From contig CAINTF010000164.1 in NCBI GenBank assembly GCA_903853285.1, positions 1 through 6,175 of the forward strand: a DNA stretch of 6,175 nucleotides, written 5' to 3'. The position numbers and the translations under genes were made by a program. The notes under the pieces are model-generated. The model worked only from the letters and a program-made list of their open reading frames with translations, did not search any database and had not been told where the DNA came from. Shown one piece after another: positions 5,960 through 6,175 of this stretch; position 1 is the first letter of the stretch, and each line of letters starts with the position of its first letter. This DNA comes from an uncultured Acidimicrobium sp. Its GTDB lineage: Bacteria; Actinomycetota; Acidimicrobiia; Acidimicrobiales; Ilumatobacteraceae.

Positions 5960-6175
5960 TCAGCGTCGGCGACGTGGTGCTTGTGGTCGCAATTGTGGCT
6001 GACGAGCACCTTGTCGCGCACTGTCGCGGGGCGGCGTGCCTTGGGACACCACTGGTCGACTTTGTGAAACCTGATCAAACAGTTGTCGTAGCGTGTTGGC
6101 TTGTCCTTGCATTTGCGGCACATTGACGATCGAGTTTGGGTCGCTTGCCAATAGTCCAATAAAGGTTTCGGCGAC
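5960..6175 (-). CDS. C-terminal end of a protein resembling animal-type heme peroxidases (5' end outside window)
   Basis: On the minus strand the frame is open from the window edge (6175) to TGA at 5962-5960, giving 71 residues. It begins VAETFIGLLASDPNS, which resembles the last helix of bacterial animal-type heme peroxidases (An_peroxidase), where a segment like RIVAE..IGLL..DP.S ends the domain. That resemblance is from memory and rests on about 15 residues, so the family call is tentative. The remaining roughly 50 residues are low in hydrophobics, rich in Gln, Arg and Pro, and end in four arginines. They are probably disordered and surface exposed or nucleic-acid or membrane attracted. 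TTG at 6151 is in frame, but coding clearly continues past it, so it is not the start. A strong hairpin (5914-5943) follows the stop by 16 bases. Confidence 0.6.
   Translation of the reverse strand, partial: VAETFIGLLASDPNSIVNVPQMQGQANTLRQLFDQVSQSRPVVSQGTPPRDSARQGARQPQLRPQAPRRRR

Noticed and set aside
5863..6159. Minus-strand 98-codon ORF overlapping the final gene
   Set aside because: It is a different frame from the open, peroxidase-like frame, has an irregular Cys/Arg-rich composition, and crosses the terminator hairpin.

Overview
The window looks like a chromosomal segment of an actinobacterium of moderate G+C (about half, by eye). The evidence is the end of a luciferase-like, probably F420-dependent oxidoreductase, an actinobacterial-style pair of ABC exporter half-transporters, and sparse Shine-Dalgarno sequences. 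Acidimicrobiia or a similar aquatic actinobacterial lineage is my guess; I cannot prove it from this stretch.

Layout. (1) Positions 1-554, plus strand: C-terminal part of an LLM-class oxidoreductase, cut by the window edge. (2) 569-2377 and 2379-4166, plus strand: two complete ABC half-transporters separated by a single base. Each has six predicted membrane helices followed by an ATPase domain. Their motifs are complementary. The first keeps an LSGGQ signature but has Asp in place of the catalytic Glu and Glu in place of the Q-loop Gln. The second has the catalytic Glu and Gln but an LSAGE signature. This is the pattern of a heterodimeric exporter with one active and one degenerate ATP site. 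(3) 4185-5612, minus strand: a complete NAD(P)-dependent aldehyde dehydrogenase, convergent with the exporter operon across an 18-base gap. (4) 5613-5959: a 347-base gap without a convincing protein gene but rich in RNA-like structure. It holds a compact fold with a 7-bp closing stem and a possible pseudoknot (5741-5796), an 11-bp GAAA-capped intrinsic terminator (5794-5830), several small hairpins, and a perfect 13-bp GCGA-capped hairpin (5914-5943). (5) 5960-6175, minus strand: the C-terminal end of a protein resembling bacterial animal-type heme peroxidases, with a basic Gln/Pro/Arg-rich tail, cut by the window edge.

The two ABC genes almost certainly form one functional unit. The oxidoreductase ahead of them may share their transcript, but nothing ties its chemistry to the exporter. 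The aldehyde dehydrogenase appears to be a separate unit. The most interesting unexplained material is the structured stretch between the aldehyde dehydrogenase and the last gene. It reads as a short plus-strand noncoding RNA ending in a terminator, and I do not recognise it as a known riboswitch or housekeeping RNA.
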